Numbered from the stretch's first letter, positions 36,504-46,736 are shown. The stretch: 64,000 nucleotides of DNA from an uncultured Bacteroidota bacterium (GCA_913047695.1 CAJWUI010000003.1:176799-240798), one strand, 5' to 3'. Numbers and translations are program-made. The notes: generated by a model from the letters alone, not told the origin.

Positions 36504-38045
36504 TCAAAGTTTTTTAAGGATTGACCTTAAAGAAACTTCTTCATTAATATAATTCTTTATATGTTCTATTTTAATTCTCTCTTGTTTCATTGAATCGCGA
36601 TTTCTAAGGGTTACTGTTTTGTCGTCTAAAGTTTGATGATCGATAGTTATGCAGAAGGGAGTTCCTATTGCATCCTGTCTTCTGTAACGTCTTCCAACAG
36701 CATCTTTTTCGTCATAAATTGATGTAATATCAAGTTTTAATTCATTGATAATTTTTTTAGCAATCTCAGGCAAACCGTCTTTTTTGACCAAAGGTAATAT
36801 TGCCACCTTTATTGGAGATAGTGCGGGAGGTAATTTTAAAACTGTCCTAATGCTACCATCACTAAGTTTTTCTTCAGTTAAGCTATTTGATAAAACAGCT
36901 AAGAACATTCGATCCAAACCTATTGATGTTTCTATAACATAGGGCACATAACTTTCATTAATTTCTGGATCAAAATATTGTAGCTTTTTCCCAGAAAATT
37001 GTTCATGATTTGACAGGTCATAGTTTGTGCGAGAATGAATTCCTTCTAATTCTTTGAATCCAAAGGGAAAACGAAATTCAATGTCCAATGCTGCATCTGC
37101 ATAATGCGCTAGTTTTTCATGATTGTGTAGTCTATATTTTTCCTCTCCCATTCCTAATGACAAGTGCCATTTAAGTCTTTTTTCTTTCCAGAATTCATAC
37201 CATTTTTTTTGAGTTCCTGGAGGAATAAAAAACTGCATCTCCATTTGCTCAAATTCTCTCATTCTAAATATGAACTGCCTTGCAACGATCTCATTTCGGA
37301 ATGCTTTCCCAGTTTGTGCAATACCAAATGGGATTTTCATTCTACTTGTTTTTTGAACATTCAAAAAGTTCACAAAAATCCCTTGAGCTGTTTCTGGACG
37401 AAGATACAAATCCATTGCTGAGTCTTTTGAAGCACCTAATTTAGTATCAAACATCAAGTTAAACTGTTTAACATCTGTCCATTCTTTTGAACCAGACTCA
37501 GGACAAGAAATTTCTAATTCTTCAATTAAATTCTTTACATCATTTAAATCTTCCTTCCCCAGAGATTTGTTAAGCCTACTTAAAATATTTCTCGACTTTT
37601 CTATATATGAGATAACTCTGGGATTTGTTTTTTTGAATTCATTTTCATCAAAAGAGTTTCCAAATCGTTTTGCTGCCCTTGCTACTTCTTTTTCAATTTT
37701 AGTTTCAATTTTGGCGACATATTCTTCTACAAGAACGTCTGCCCGATATCTTTTTTTGGAAACCTTGTTGTCAATGAGTGGGTCATTGAATGCATCAACA
37801 TGGCCAGATGCTTTCCAAGTTGTTGGATGCATAAAAATAGCGGCGTCAATCCCAACAATATTTTCGTGCAATTGAGTCATTGATTTCCACCAATAATCTC
37901 GGATATTTTTTTTTAGTGCAACACCATTCTGCCCATAATCGTATACTGCGCTAAGGCCATCATAAATTTCGCTTGAAGGAAAAACAAAACCATATTCTTT
38001 AGCATGTGAAATTATTTTTTTGAAATTTCCATTCTCTGTTGCCAT
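36504..38045 (-). CDS. glyQS: Glycine--tRNA ligase (single-chain type)
   Basis: A 513-aa class II aminoacyl-tRNA synthetase of the dimeric type common in Bacteroidota. It begins with the family's GFVFPSSEIYDGLSAVYDYG. It shows motif 2 (FRNEIVARQFIFRMREFEQMEMQFF, quoted in parts: FRNEIVARQF and REFEQMEMQFF), motif 3 around ETSIGLDRMFLAVL, and a C-terminal anticodon-binding domain (KVAILPL..GRRYRRQDAIGTPF). It attaches glycine to tRNA-Gly. Confidence 0.96.
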   Translation of the reverse strand: MATENGNFKKIISHAKEYGFVFPSSEIYDGLSAVYDYGQNGVALKKNIRDYWWKSMTQLHENIVGIDAAIFMHPTTWKASGHVDAFNDPLIDNKVSKKRYRADVLVEEYVAKIETKIEKEVARAAKRFGNSFDENEFKKTNPRVISYIEKSRNILSRLNKSLGKEDLNDVKNLIEELEISCPESGSKEWTDVKQFNLMFDTKLGASKDSAMDLYLRPETAQGIFVNFLNVQKTSRMKIPFGIAQTGKAFRNEIVARQFIFRMREFEQMEMQFFIPPGTQKKWYEFWKEKRLKWHLSLGMGEEKYRLHNHEKLAHYADAALDIEFRFPFGFKELEGIHSRTNYDLSNHEQFSGKKLQYFDPEINESYVPYVIETSIGLDRMFLAVLSNSLTEEKLSDGSIRTVLKLPPALSPIKVAILPLVKKDGLPEIAKKIINELKLDITSIYDEKDAVGRRYRRQDAIGTPFCITIDHQTLDDKTVTLRNRDSMKQERIKIEHIKNYINEEVSLRSILKKL

Positions 38046-38116
38046 GTCTCAAAAATAGTTTTTTTTAAAGAACTTCAATTAAGGAAATTACAAAAGAATT
38101 AAACAAGTTTGATACC

Positions 38117-38150
38117 ATTTGGTGGTATTTAGGAATATTGCTTTACTTTG
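38117..38150 (+). promoter_or_regulatory. Candidate promoter for the Ig-like lipoprotein gene
   Basis: TTTG at 38117-38120 and TTACTTTG at 38143-38150 are 22 bases apart, close to the Bacteroidota arrangement. The second element covers the TTG at 38148, which supports ATG 38169 as the true start. Confidence 0.35.
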
Positions 38151-38168
38151 CCAATAACTTTAAAAAGT

Positions 38169-39845
38169 ATGAAAAGTGGTGTTCGACTTTTTACCTGTAT
38201 AACCTTAGTAATATCAATTTTAAGTTGCGCTAAACGGGCTTCGCCAACAGGTGGTCCCAAAGATTCCATACCCCCTGTTTTGATAAATGCCTCCCCGAAA
38301 CTCAATTCAACTTATTTTAATAAACTTGGTTTTACCCTTAGTTTTGATGAATATGTAAAATTGAAAGATATTAGTAAGCAGCTTATAATTTCTCCACCCC
38401 TCAATTCCAGTCAATATATGGTTTCTCCATCGACAGGCGCATCAAAAAAAATTTCAGTTGAATTAAAAGACAGCCTCCTAGATAACACCACTTACACGTT
38501 TAATTTTGGCAATAGCATAGTTGATTTTAATGAATCTAATCCTATTCCTTTTTTTACATACACACTTTCTACAGGAGCCAATATAGATTCGCTATATATT
38601 AAAGGAAATGTAAGTGATGCATTTGAAAAAGATACCAAAAACTTCATTTCACTACAGCTTTATCCAGTTGACTCGGTTTACAGTGATTCTGTGATTTATA
38701 ATAAGAAACCCTTATATGTTACAAATACTCTAGATTCTACAATATATAGATTTCAAAACCTACGCGAGGGCAAATACAATTTAATTGCACTTCAAGATTT
38801 TGCAGGAAACTATTTTTTCGATCAAAACATTGATAAAATTGGTTATTTAAATAGATTAATTGAACTTCCAAAAGATTCAATAATTAATCTCAAGCTTTTT
38901 AAGGAAATAGAAGACTTTTCTTGGGCATCACCATCTTTTGTCAACGAACACCACGTTGCTCTCGCATATTATGGCGAATATGAAAATCAATCTTTTTCAA
39001 TGATTAGTGAAGTCCCAAAAAGTTTCAAGTCTTTAGTTAATAAAAATCGTGAAGCAGATTCATTAAATTTTTGGTTTAAAGGAGTAAAATTAGATTCAAT
39101 TAAATTTGAACTTGAGATCAAGGATACTTTAAGAACTAAAACAGCTTACCTGCGAAAACCTATTGAAGATTCTTTAGTTATAAAAAGTATAACAACCGGA
39201 CCCTTAAAACTAAAAAGTAAGTTTGAAGTATCAAGTAACCTTCCTATTGTCAGTGTTGATTCATCATTTGTTAAAGTAATTAATGTTGATAGTCTAGATG
39301 TCCCAGTGTCTTTAAAAATTCTCGAAAATTATGACAGGATTTTAATTGACTTTGAAGTTTTACCAAATGATAAATATAATATTACATTACTTCCGAAAGC
39401 ACTTGAAGATTTTTGGGGTAGAACGAATGATACCTTAATTTTTAATACTCCAACGGAAAAAATTGAAGATTACGGTAATATTTACCTGCGAGTAATTCAC
39501 AATTCGCCTGATCCTTATATAATAGAATTAATTCAAAACAAAAAAGTTATTAGACGTTATGATTCTCCATCAGAAGGGGGTCTCTATTCATTTGAATTAC
39601 TTGATCCAGGGAAATATTTTGTGAGACTAATTGAGGATCCTAATAATAATAAAAGATGGGATACAGGGAGCTATCTGGGTAAAGTACAGCCTGAAAAAGT
39701 AATTTATTATTGGAAAGAAATAGATCTAAGAGCAAATTGGGATATGAATGAAACTTTTAATACAAATGAAAATTATCCATATCCTCGAGAAAGGGTAATT
39801 GATTACGAAGATCCACAAGCTCAAAGTAATTCAATTCTGCAGTAA
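38169..39845 (+). CDS. Lipoprotein with bacterial Ig-like (Big_5) domain
   Basis: A 558-aa envelope lipoprotein from ATG 38169. The signal peptide ends in lipobox ILSC, and the mature start AKRASPTGGPKDSIPPVLINASP is a widespread Bacteroidota N-terminus, quoted here as GGPKDSIPPV. An Ig-like Big_5 domain at about 30-130 (NKLGFTLSFDEYVKL..TYTFNFGNSIVDFNE) is followed by beta-rich repeats and a DPGKYFVRLIEDPNNNKRWDTG segment. The exact role is unknown. Its last 89 bases overlap the convergent nitrilase-family gene. Confidence 0.85.
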   Translation: MKSGVRLFTCITLVISILSCAKRASPTGGPKDSIPPVLINASPKLNSTYFNKLGFTLSFDEYVKLKDISKQLIISPPLNSSQYMVSPSTGASKKISVELKDSLLDNTTYTFNFGNSIVDFNESNPIPFFTYTLSTGANIDSLYIKGNVSDAFEKDTKNFISLQLYPVDSVYSDSVIYNKKPLYVTNTLDSTIYRFQNLREGKYNLIALQDFAGNYFFDQNIDKIGYLNRLIELPKDSIINLKLFKEIEDFSWASPSFVNEHHVALAYYGEYENQSFSMISEVPKSFKSLVNKNREADSLNFWFKGVKLDSIKFELEIKDTLRTKTAYLRKPIEDSLVIKSITTGPLKLKSKFEVSSNLPIVSVDSSFVKVINVDSLDVPVSLKILENYDRILIDFEVLPNDKYNITLLPKALEDFWGRTNDTLIFNTPTEKIEDYGNIYLRVIHNSPDPYIIELIQNKKVIRRYDSPSEGGLYSFELLDPGKYFVRLIEDPNNNKRWDTGSYLGKVQPEKVIYYWKEIDLRANWDMNETFNTNENYPYPRERVIDYEDPQAQSNSILQ

Positions 39846-40536
39846 CAATTTTTTCCATGGATGATAATTTACCGCTTACTAAATTTCCTAACGGATTATA
39901 AATTGCACTATGACCGGGATATTCTAGTTCATTATCATCGTATCCTATTCTATTAACCCCAGAAACATAACACATATTTTCAATCGCACGTGCTTGAAGT
40001 AAGGTGTCCCATGCTTTAATCCTTTTTGAAGGCCAATTTGCAACAAAAATCAAAAGATCATAATTATTCTGGTTACGTGACCAAACTGGAAAACGTAAGT
40101 CGTAACAGATTCTTAGACAGATTTTCCATCCGTGGTATTCAAATAAACCGGAGTTGTTTCCCGAAGTGTAAATCTCATTTTCACCTGCTAAAGAAAATGT
40201 ATGGCGTTTGTCATAAAAAAATATAATCCCTTTTTCACTGACAATTAGGAAGCGATTAAAAAACTTATTTTTTTCCTTAATTACAATACTTCCTCCAATA
40301 ATTCCGTCTAATTTTTCAGCCCAAGACTGCATCCACAAAACTGTTGGACCATCCATAGTTTCAAAAACTTTTTCAGCATTTATAGTGAAACCGGATGTAA
40401 ACATTTCAGGTAGAAGAATAATATCTACTTCTTTGCTTAATGAACTTAAAAGTTTGTCAAAGTAAGCTCTATTTTTAAGAGCATTCTCCCAAAAAAGTGA
40501 AGTTTGAATATTGATAATTTTTAATTTGGATTTCAT
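39757..40536 (-). CDS. Carbon-nitrogen hydrolase (nitrilase superfamily, omega-amidase-like)
   Basis: A 259-aa cytoplasmic amidase. The catalytic triad can be read: Glu44 in LLPEMFTSGF, Lys in FYDKRHTFSLAGE and Cys in LRICYDLRFPVWSRN. The DKRHTFSLAGE and CYDLRFP motifs resemble YafV/Nit2-type omega-amidases, which hydrolyse 2-oxoglutaramate in methionine salvage-type side reactions. The C-terminus (NQLPFLEDMDNFHLY) is family-typical, so the long overlap with the convergent gene is real for this frame. Confidence 0.9.
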   Translation of the reverse strand: MKSKLKIINIQTSLFWENALKNRAYFDKLLSSLSKEVDIILLPEMFTSGFTINAEKVFETMDGPTVLWMQSWAEKLDGIIGGSIVIKEKNKFFNRFLIVSEKGIIFFYDKRHTFSLAGENEIYTSGNNSGLFEYHGWKICLRICYDLRFPVWSRNQNNYDLLIFVANWPSKRIKAWDTLLQARAIENMCYVSGVNRIGYDDNELEYPGHSAIYNPLGNLVSGKLSSMEKIVTAELNYFELVDLRNQLPFLEDMDNFHLY

Positions 40537-40609
40537 TTTAATTGTAAGTGTAAATTTATTTTAGTTGGATTTCATTATATTTAAATTATTTCATTTCACA
40601 TAAATCTAA

Positions 40610-41764
40610 GTGAAGAAAATCTTAACATTTGCATTTTTAGCTTCTATTTTTGAATTTCATTTAATAGGGCAAAGTTATTTTCCTCCAACACATGGTTTTG
40701 AATGGAAAAAAAAATCCCTTGAATATTTTAAAATTAATATTAAAAAACTTAACTCCGCCGTTGATTTTGCTATACAAAACGAGTACAGTGGATCAAAAGA
40801 TTTAAGAATAGCTATTAGTAAGGGTTTTGAAAACGAGCCCTACCATAAAATTTTGGGTCCTACAAAAAAAAGAGGAGGCTCTGCTGGGATCATTTTAAAA
40901 GAAGGCTACAAGATTGCCTCTTGGGGAGATACAAAGAGAGTAGACATGACATTTAGTGTTACTAAGAGCTATCTGTCTACAATTGCAGGTTTGGCAGTTG
41001 ATCAAAAAATTCTGAAAACAGATGATTTTGTATCTGATTATATTTGGGATAATTCTTTTAAAGGCAAACATAATAGTAAAATCAGATGGAAATATCTTTT
41101 GAATCAATCTTCTGATTGGAGCGGCACATTGTGGGGGATTCATGATTGGGCTGACAGACCTCCAGCTGAAGGCGGAATAGATGACTGGAGAAATAGAAAA
41201 CTAAATACACCTGGTACTGTCTACAAATACAATGATGTACGAGTTAATCTTTTAGCCTATTGTCTATTAAATGTTTGGCGCCAACCTATACCACAGATTT
41301 TGAAAAAGTTTATAATGGATCCAATAGGAGCTAGTACAACGTGGCGTTGGTATGGTTACAATAACTCTTGGGTAGAGCTTGACGGAAATCGTATGCAATC
41401 AGTTTCAGGTGGTGGACATTCTGGAGGAGGGCTATTTATCAATACCGAGGATCATGCACGTTTTGGTTTACTTTTTTTAAGGCAAGGTAAGTGGAACGAA
41501 AGTCAGCTCATTAGTCAAGACTGGATAGATGAGGCTACAAAATCTTCACCTGCTCAAAAAAGTTATGGTTATATGTGGTGGCTAAATAAAAAGGAGACTG
41601 ACAGATACTGGGAAGGAGTTCCAGAGAATACTTTTTATGCATCTGGTTTTGGTGGAAATTATATAATAGTTGTACCTGAAAAGGATCTGGTTGTTGTTTT
41701 ACGTTGGCTTGAACCAAGTCAAGTCGGTGTTTTTATGAAAAAGCTGATAAGTTCTCTTCCTTAA
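40610..41764 (+). CDS. Secreted serine hydrolase of the beta-lactamase/DD-peptidase (class C) fold
   Basis: A 384-aa exported hydrolase with signal peptide ending LIGQ. The nucleophile motif SVTK (Ser116-Lys119), the second motif YND in YKYNDVRVN and a C-terminal region HSGGGLFINTEDHARFG are visible. Such enzymes act as esterases, amidases or peptidases rather than true beta-lactamases in most marine bacteria. The GTG start at 40610 fits the signal peptide. Confidence 0.85.
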   Translation: MKKILTFAFLASIFEFHLIGQSYFPPTHGFEWKKKSLEYFKINIKKLNSAVDFAIQNEYSGSKDLRIAISKGFENEPYHKILGPTKKRGGSAGIILKEGYKIASWGDTKRVDMTFSVTKSYLSTIAGLAVDQKILKTDDFVSDYIWDNSFKGKHNSKIRWKYLLNQSSDWSGTLWGIHDWADRPPAEGGIDDWRNRKLNTPGTVYKYNDVRVNLLAYCLLNVWRQPIPQILKKFIMDPIGASTTWRWYGYNNSWVELDGNRMQSVSGGGHSGGGLFINTEDHARFGLLFLRQGKWNESQLISQDWIDEATKSSPAQKSYGYMWWLNKKETDRYWEGVPENTFYASGFGGNYIIVVPEKDLVVVLRWLEPSQVGVFMKKLISSLP

Positions 41765-41823
41765 TTTTTTATGATTTTAAAATATTAGTGACAAGTATGC
41801 TTAGTTCCAAACTATATTAATTT

Positions 41824-42801
41824 ATGAACATAAAATTTTTTATTGGACCAATGTCTAAAAATATTGTTGACTCTATTATCGAGTTTCAGATTGAATCAAA
41901 AAATAAGGTAGGATTAATACCAAGTAGAAGACAGGTTGATTATAAAGGAGGCTATTCCAATAACTGGACAACAAAGGGACTTTCAAATTATGCCAAAGAC
42001 TTAATAATAATGAGAGATCACAGTGGTCCAGGACAAGGCCAAAAGCCTGACGATGGATATGAGTCTTTAAAACACGATTGTAACCATTTTAATTATATTC
42101 ATATCGATCCGTGGAAAAAATATCCATCATTTTCAGGAGGATCAAAATGGACACTGGATATGATTCAATTTTGCCTCTCTATAAATCCCAAAATTAAATT
42201 TGAAATTGGAACAGAAGAAGCTATAAGGAGATTTGAGCCAGAAGAACTTAAAACTCTTTTAAACTATTTAAAGGCTAATCTTTCAGAAGAAGCTTTTTTA
42301 CAGATAGAGTATTTGGTTATACAATCAGGGACATCTCTTTCATCAAATCAAAATACAGGAAGTTTTGATCTTAAAAGACTTAAAAAAATGGTTGCTGTTG
42401 CTAAAGAAAATAATTTAAAATCAAAAGAACATAACGGGGATTATATTTCCGAAGAATTAATAAAACTGAAAATGGATTCTGGTTTAGATTCTATAAATAT
42501 TGCTCCGGAATTTGGACTAATCGAAACGGATACATACTTAAATGATATTAAAAAAAGAAAAGATCTATTTTATAAATTTTGGGAGATCTGTTACAATTCC
42601 AAAAAATGGGTAAAGTGGGTTAGCAAGGGTTTTGATCCAATTCATGAAAAGGAGAGCCTTATAAGAGTCTGCGGGCATTATGTCTTTTCTGACTCAGCGT
42701 TTTTAGATGAAATCAAAAGTAATTTTTCAGGAATAGATCAGTTAATTAAAAAAAATATTAAAAAGAAGCTTGCTTCTCTCCACAGGGTAATTAACCCTTA
42801 A
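41824..42801 (+). CDS. TIM-barrel aldolase-like protein, perhaps related to GatZ/KbaZ
   Basis: A 325-aa cytoplasmic protein not firmly recognised. Short segments look like phosphate- or sugar-handling barrel loops: [44 protein letters not shown] and [12 protein letters not shown]. The RDHxGP and HIDxW pattern is distantly like the non-catalytic tagatose-bisphosphate aldolase subunit GatZ/KbaZ (GDHLGP). In other bacteria, proteins of this kind can sit among sugar or surface-polysaccharide genes, but here the neighbours give no hint. The last 11 bases overlap sdhB, which is convergent. Confidence 0.5.
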   Translation: MNIKFFIGPMSKNIVDSIIEFQIESKNKVGLIPSRRQVDYKGGYSNNWTTKGLSNYAKDLIIMRDHSGPGQGQKPDDGYESLKHDCNHFNYIHIDPWKKYPSFSGGSKWTLDMIQFCLSINPKIKFEIGTEEAIRRFEPEELKTLLNYLKANLSEEAFLQIEYLVIQSGTSLSSNQNTGSFDLKRLKKMVAVAKENNLKSKEHNGDYISEELIKLKMDSGLDSINIAPEFGLIETDTYLNDIKKRKDLFYKFWEICYNSKKWVKWVSKGFDPIHEKESLIRVCGHYVFSDSAFLDEIKSNFSGIDQLIKKNIKKKLASLHRVINP

Positions 42802-43537
42802 GGCTTGCAAATAGGTATTCTCGATTCATTCTTGCAATATTTTCAAGCGAAATACCTTTAGGACATTCTACTTCACAAGCACCTGTATTAGTACAATTCC
42901 CAAACCCTTCCTCATCCATTTGGTTTACCATGTTTAGTACACGATCTGCTGCTTCAACTTTGCCTTGGGGGAGTAATGCATATTGGGAAACTTTTGCAGA
43001 AACAAATAACATTGCAGATGCATTTTTACAAGTTGCTACACAGGCACCACAACCGATACACGTAGCCGCGTCAAATGCCTTGTCAGCATCATGTTTGTCA
43101 ATTGGAATAGCGTTTGCATCTTGCGTATTACCAGAAGTATTTACTGATACAAACCCCCCAGCCTGTTGAATTCGATCAAAAGCTGAGCGGTCAACTGCTA
43201 AGTCTTTTATTACTGGAAATGCCTTTGCTCGAAAGGGTTCAATTGTTATGGTGTCCCCATCTTTAAACTTACGCATGTGCAGTTGACAAGTAGTAACTAA
43301 GCGATCAGGGCCGTGTGCTTCACCGTTAATAAACATAGAACACATTCCACATATACCCTCACGACAATCGTGATCAAATGCTACAGGATCTATCCCTTGA
43401 GACATTAATTGTTCATTTAATACATCCATCATCTCTAAGAATGACATGTCTGGTGAAACATCGTCAATCTTGTAAGTTTCAATCTTTCCTTTCGTTTCTG
43501 AGTTTGGTTGACGCCAAATTTTTAATGTCAAATTCAT
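42791..43537 (-). CDS. sdhB: Succinate dehydrogenase iron-sulfur subunit
   Basis: A 248-aa complex II subunit carrying electrons from the flavoprotein to quinone. The 2Fe-2S ligands are in [12 protein letters not shown] and TTCQLHM, the 4Fe-4S ligands in [13 protein letters not shown] and the 3Fe-4S ligands in [15 protein letters not shown]. It is the last gene of sdhCAB, 10 bases after sdhA. Confidence 0.96.
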   Translation of the reverse strand: MNLTLKIWRQPNSETKGKIETYKIDDVSPDMSFLEMMDVLNEQLMSQGIDPVAFDHDCREGICGMCSMFINGEAHGPDRLVTTCQLHMRKFKDGDTITIEPFRAKAFPVIKDLAVDRSAFDRIQQAGGFVSVNTSGNTQDANAIPIDKHDADKAFDAATCIGCGACVATCKNASAMLFVSAKVSQYALLPQGKVEAADRVLNMVNQMDEEGFGNCTNTGACEVECPKGISLENIARMNREYLFASLKG

Positions 43538-43547
43538 CTTTAATATT

Positions 43548-45827
43548 CTATTTGTAAGATCTAGTTTTTACTTCTATTTCTTCGTATTCCAAATCTTCTT
43601 TATGCAATTTTGCTTTTGATGGAACTCCTTTGCATTCCCAAGCGGATACAAAAGTGAAATTCTTATCATCTCTTAATGCTTCGCCCTCTGGTGTTTGCGA
43701 TTCCTCTCTGAAATGACCTCCACAAGACTCTGTCCTTTTGAGTGCGTCGTTGGCAAAAAGCTCACCGAGTTCTAAAAAGTCTGCTACACGCCCCGCTTTG
43801 GCCAGTTGTTCGTTAAACTCGTCGGACCTTCCCGGGACATTTACATTTTTATAAAAATCCTCCCTTAACTCTTGAATTTCTTTAATTGCCTCCTTTAATC
43901 CTTTTTCGTTTCGTGACATTCCACATTTATCCCACATTATTTTTCCCAGCTTACGATGATAATAGTCTACAGAGTTTTTTCCATGATTACTTATAAAAGC
44001 TTCAATTTGTGCTCTTACTGAATTTTCGGCTTTCTCAAATTCAGGAAGTTTAGTGTCAATAGGGCCTGTACGAATGTCATCTGCCAGATAATCTCCTATT
44101 GTATAAGGGAGAACAAAATATCCGTCAGCCAGTCCTTGCATTAAAGCTGAAGCACCAAGGCGGTTAGCCCCATGATCAGAAAAATTAGCTTCACCAATCG
44201 CGTAACAGCCTGGAATAGTCGTCATTAAGTTATAGTCAACCCAAACACCACCCATAGTATAATGAACAGCGGGGTAAATCATCATTGGCGTTTCGTAAGG
44301 ATTTTGGTCAACAATTTTTTCATACATCTGAAATAGATTACCATATTTTGCGCGAACTACTTGTTGTCCTAATTTTTTAACTAAAACCGGATCATCTTCA
44401 TTTAAATTTTTTACATGAGCTTGTTCTTTCCCATAACGTGTTATTGCAGAAGCAAAATCTAAATACACTGCTTCGCCTGTTTTATTTACACCAAATCCAG
44501 CATCACATCGCTCTTTTGCTGCTCTGGAAGCAACATCTCTAGGCACTAAATTTCCAAATGCAGGATAACGTCTCTCTAAATAATAATCTCTGTCTTCCTC
44601 TCTAATTTCTGTAGGTTTAAGGTTTCCTTCACGTATAGCTTTTACGTCTCCTAGCTTTTTAGGCACCCATATTCTACCATCATTTCTTAAAGATTCTGAC
44701 ATTAGTGTTAATTTTGATTGATGATCACCAGATACCGGGATACAGGTGGGGTGGATCTGAGTAAAACAAGGATTTGCAAAATACGCCCCTTTTTTGTGAA
44801 TTTTCCATGTTGCAGACACATTACTTCCCATCGCATTTGTAGACAAGAAAAATACGTTTCCATAACCCCCAGAAGCAATAACAACAGCATGTGCTCCGTG
44901 GCGCTCTATTTTACCATTAACTAAGTTTCTTGTTATAATTCCACGTGCTTTACCGTCAATAATAACTATGTCCATCATTTCATGTCGGTTGTACATTTGA
45001 ATTTTTCCACGACCAATTTGCCTGTTCATAGCAGAATAAGCTCCTAAAAGAAGCTGTTGGCCAGTTTGACCTTTTGCATAAAATGTTCTTGAAACAAGTA
45101 CACCCCCAAAAGAGCGGTTGTCTAACAATCCACCATAATCCCTAGCGAAGGGAACACCTTGAGCTACGCACTGATCGATTATATTAGTTGAGACCTCTGC
45201 TAAACGATGAACATTTGCCTCCCGAGATCTATAGTCGCCACCTTTGATAGTGTCGTAAAATAAACGGTATGTTGAGTCTCCATCTCCTTGATAATTTTTT
45301 GCAGCATTTATTCCACCCTGTGCAGCAATAGAGTGTGCTCGTCTAGGGGAGTCTTGAAAACAAAATGTTTTTACGTTATATCCCAACTCAGCAAGAGTTG
45401 CGGATGCAGATGCACCTGCCAAACCAGTTCCTACAACTATTACGTCAATTAAGCGTTTGTTTGCTGGACTAACTAAATTGATTTTACCTTTATGATTAGT
45501 CCATTTTTGTGCTAAGTCACCTTCAGGTATTTTAGAGTTTAATTTAAAGCTTTTAATTTTTGTCTCATCCTGTTGAGTTAAGATGTCATTTTCAAGAAGA
45601 GATTTTTCCCACTCATCAGCGATTTTAGTTGCCTCAATTTTATAATAGTCATTTAATTTAATTTCATCTTTAGAGGCAGGCTCTGTTACCAAATGAAAAG
45701 GTAAGGTTTTTATAAGCCTTCTGGCCTTTTTCTTGCCATTAACTTTTTCATATCCACAAAAACAATTTAGCCTAATTGATGAAGTTCCATTTGCATTTTT
45801 TCTATATCTAATTTTTACTCTTTTCAT
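43548..45827 (-). CDS. sdhA: Succinate dehydrogenase flavoprotein subunit with an integrase-like N-terminal extension
   Basis: A 759-aa frame. Residues from about 93 onward are a complete Bacteroidota SdhA of about 667 aa: FAD fold [12 protein letters not shown], covalent-FAD region [14 protein letters not shown], substrate loop HPTCIPVSG and the C-terminal capping region. Residues 1-92 are foreign to SdhA. They read [14 protein letters not shown], then [15 protein letters not shown] and a charged helix, the pattern of the arm-type DNA-binding domain that begins Bacteroidota tyrosine integrases. No ATG, GTG or TTG occurs in frame near the native SdhA start (about 45551), so translation should begin in the extension. 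Three GTACCT repeats precede the start. The join may be a real gene fusion. Confidence 0.9.
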   Translation of the reverse strand: MKRVKIRYRKNANGTSSIRLNCFCGYEKVNGKKKARRLIKTLPFHLVTEPASKDEIKLNDYYKIEATKIADEWEKSLLENDILTQQDETKIKSFKLNSKIPEGDLAQKWTNHKGKINLVSPANKRLIDVIVVGTGLAGASASATLAELGYNVKTFCFQDSPRRAHSIAAQGGINAAKNYQGDGDSTYRLFYDTIKGGDYRSREANVHRLAEVSTNIIDQCVAQGVPFARDYGGLLDNRSFGGVLVSRTFYAKGQTGQQLLLGAYSAMNRQIGRGKIQMYNRHEMMDIVIIDGKARGIITRNLVNGKIERHGAHAVVIASGGYGNVFFLSTNAMGSNVSATWKIHKKGAYFANPCFTQIHPTCIPVSGDHQSKLTLMSESLRNDGRIWVPKKLGDVKAIREGNLKPTEIREEDRDYYLERRYPAFGNLVPRDVASRAAKERCDAGFGVNKTGEAVYLDFASAITRYGKEQAHVKNLNEDDPVLVKKLGQQVVRAKYGNLFQMYEKIVDQNPYETPMMIYPAVHYTMGGVWVDYNLMTTIPGCYAIGEANFSDHGANRLGASALMQGLADGYFVLPYTIGDYLADDIRTGPIDTKLPEFEKAENSVRAQIEAFISNHGKNSVDYYHRKLGKIMWDKCGMSRNEKGLKEAIKEIQELREDFYKNVNVPGRSDEFNEQLAKAGRVADFLELGELFANDALKRTESCGGHFREESQTPEGEALRDDKNFTFVSAWECKGVPSKAKLHKEDLEYEEIEVKTRSYK

Positions 45828-45843
45828 TTATAAAAAATTATTG

Positions 45844-45880
45844 AGGTACATTATTATTTTCGAGGTACACCGCAAGGTAC
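45844..45880 (-). repeat. Three GTACCT direct repeats, probable integrase arm-type sites
   Basis: On the minus strand GTACCT occurs three times (plus-strand AGGTAC at 45844-45849, 45863-45868 and 45875-45880), 12 and 19 bases apart, all in the same direction and within 55 bases of the sdhA fusion start. Short direct repeats just ahead of int are the usual arm-site layout, which fits the integrase-like N-terminus that follows. Confidence 0.6.
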
Positions 45881-45885
45881 ATATT

Positions 45886-46539
45886 TTATTTTAGATGGTG
45901 AAATAATGCGATTAAAACGAATCCAAGGGGTACAACTACAGAAAATCCAGTTGCAAATTTTTTTATAATCTTAGTATATTTATTGTTAACCCCAACTGTT
46001 TGAAAGGATGATGCAAAACCATGGAGTAAGTGTAGACTAAGGAATATAAATGATAAAACATAAATCCCAACTCTAACAGGACTTACAAATTTATGGACTA
46101 ATTCGTCAAAATACCTGTCAGGATCTAAGGGTAGTATTTTAATGTATTTGTAATCCATTTCTGGAACCCAAAAATCATAAAAATGTAATCCAAGGAAGGA
46201 TAAAATTACAATTCCCGAGATAATCATATTGCGTGACATCCACGAAGCGTTATTTTTTCCTTTATAAACAGAATAACGTGTTGAACGTGATTTGGAATTT
46301 TGGAGTTCTAAGACAAATCCCATAACAAAATGAAACAAAACGCCAAAAATTAAAATAGGTTGTAGAATAAATTGTACAATCGGATTGTTTCCCATAAAAT
46401 GTGAAACTTGATTAAATAACGATTCACTAAAAACGGAAAGTAGATTGATACTAAAATGTTGAGTTAAAAAAAGAACCAAAAATATTCCCGAGAGTGCCAT
46501 CGCAACTTTTCTCCCTATTGAAGAGGCAGTTAAGCTCAT
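45886..46539 (-). CDS. sdhC: Succinate dehydrogenase cytochrome b subunit
   Basis: A 217-aa membrane anchor of complex II, the single-subunit diheme type of Bacteroidota. It begins SSIGRKVAMALSGIFLVLFLTQH, quoted as GRKVAMALSGIFL, and has five TM helices with histidines (QHFSINL, FHFVMGF, GLHFYDFW, LHLLHGF) placed for haem ligation. It is the first gene of sdhCAB; 58 bases separate it from sdhA, more than usual and filled by repeats. Confidence 0.93.
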   Translation of the reverse strand: MSLTASSIGRKVAMALSGIFLVLFLTQHFSINLLSVFSESLFNQVSHFMGNNPIVQFILQPILIFGVLFHFVMGFVLELQNSKSRSTRYSVYKGKNNASWMSRNMIISGIVILSFLGLHFYDFWVPEMDYKYIKILPLDPDRYFDELVHKFVSPVRVGIYVLSFIFLSLHLLHGFASSFQTVGVNNKYTKIIKKFATGFSVVVPLGFVLIALFHHLK

Positions 46540-46715
46540 AATTTTTGAATTTATTATTCAAAATTAAGGCATAAACACTAAGCAGCAAACCTGTTTTTAT
46601 AATTTTTATCTTTTATGGACAAATAAATAACTATTTAAAAAGTTTGTTGAATTTAATTTTTAAAATAATGGTTTTTTTGATTAAATGATTAAACAAATTA
46701 GGGTTTAAAAACTAT

Positions 46716-46723
46716 TATCTTCG
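46716..46723 (+). promoter_or_regulatory. Near-consensus -7 element before the Xaa-Pro aminopeptidase gene
   Basis: TATCTTCG differs at one place from TAnnTTTG and lies 13 bases before ATG 46737. The short distance implies a very short leader. No clear TTTG -33 element is present. Confidence 0.3.
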
Positions 46724-46736
46724 TAAAAAATATCAA

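Noticed and set aside
42778..42800. GGGTAATTAACCC palindrome at the sdhB end as a terminator
   Set aside because: No T tract on either strand and the sequence is coding for both overlapping genes.
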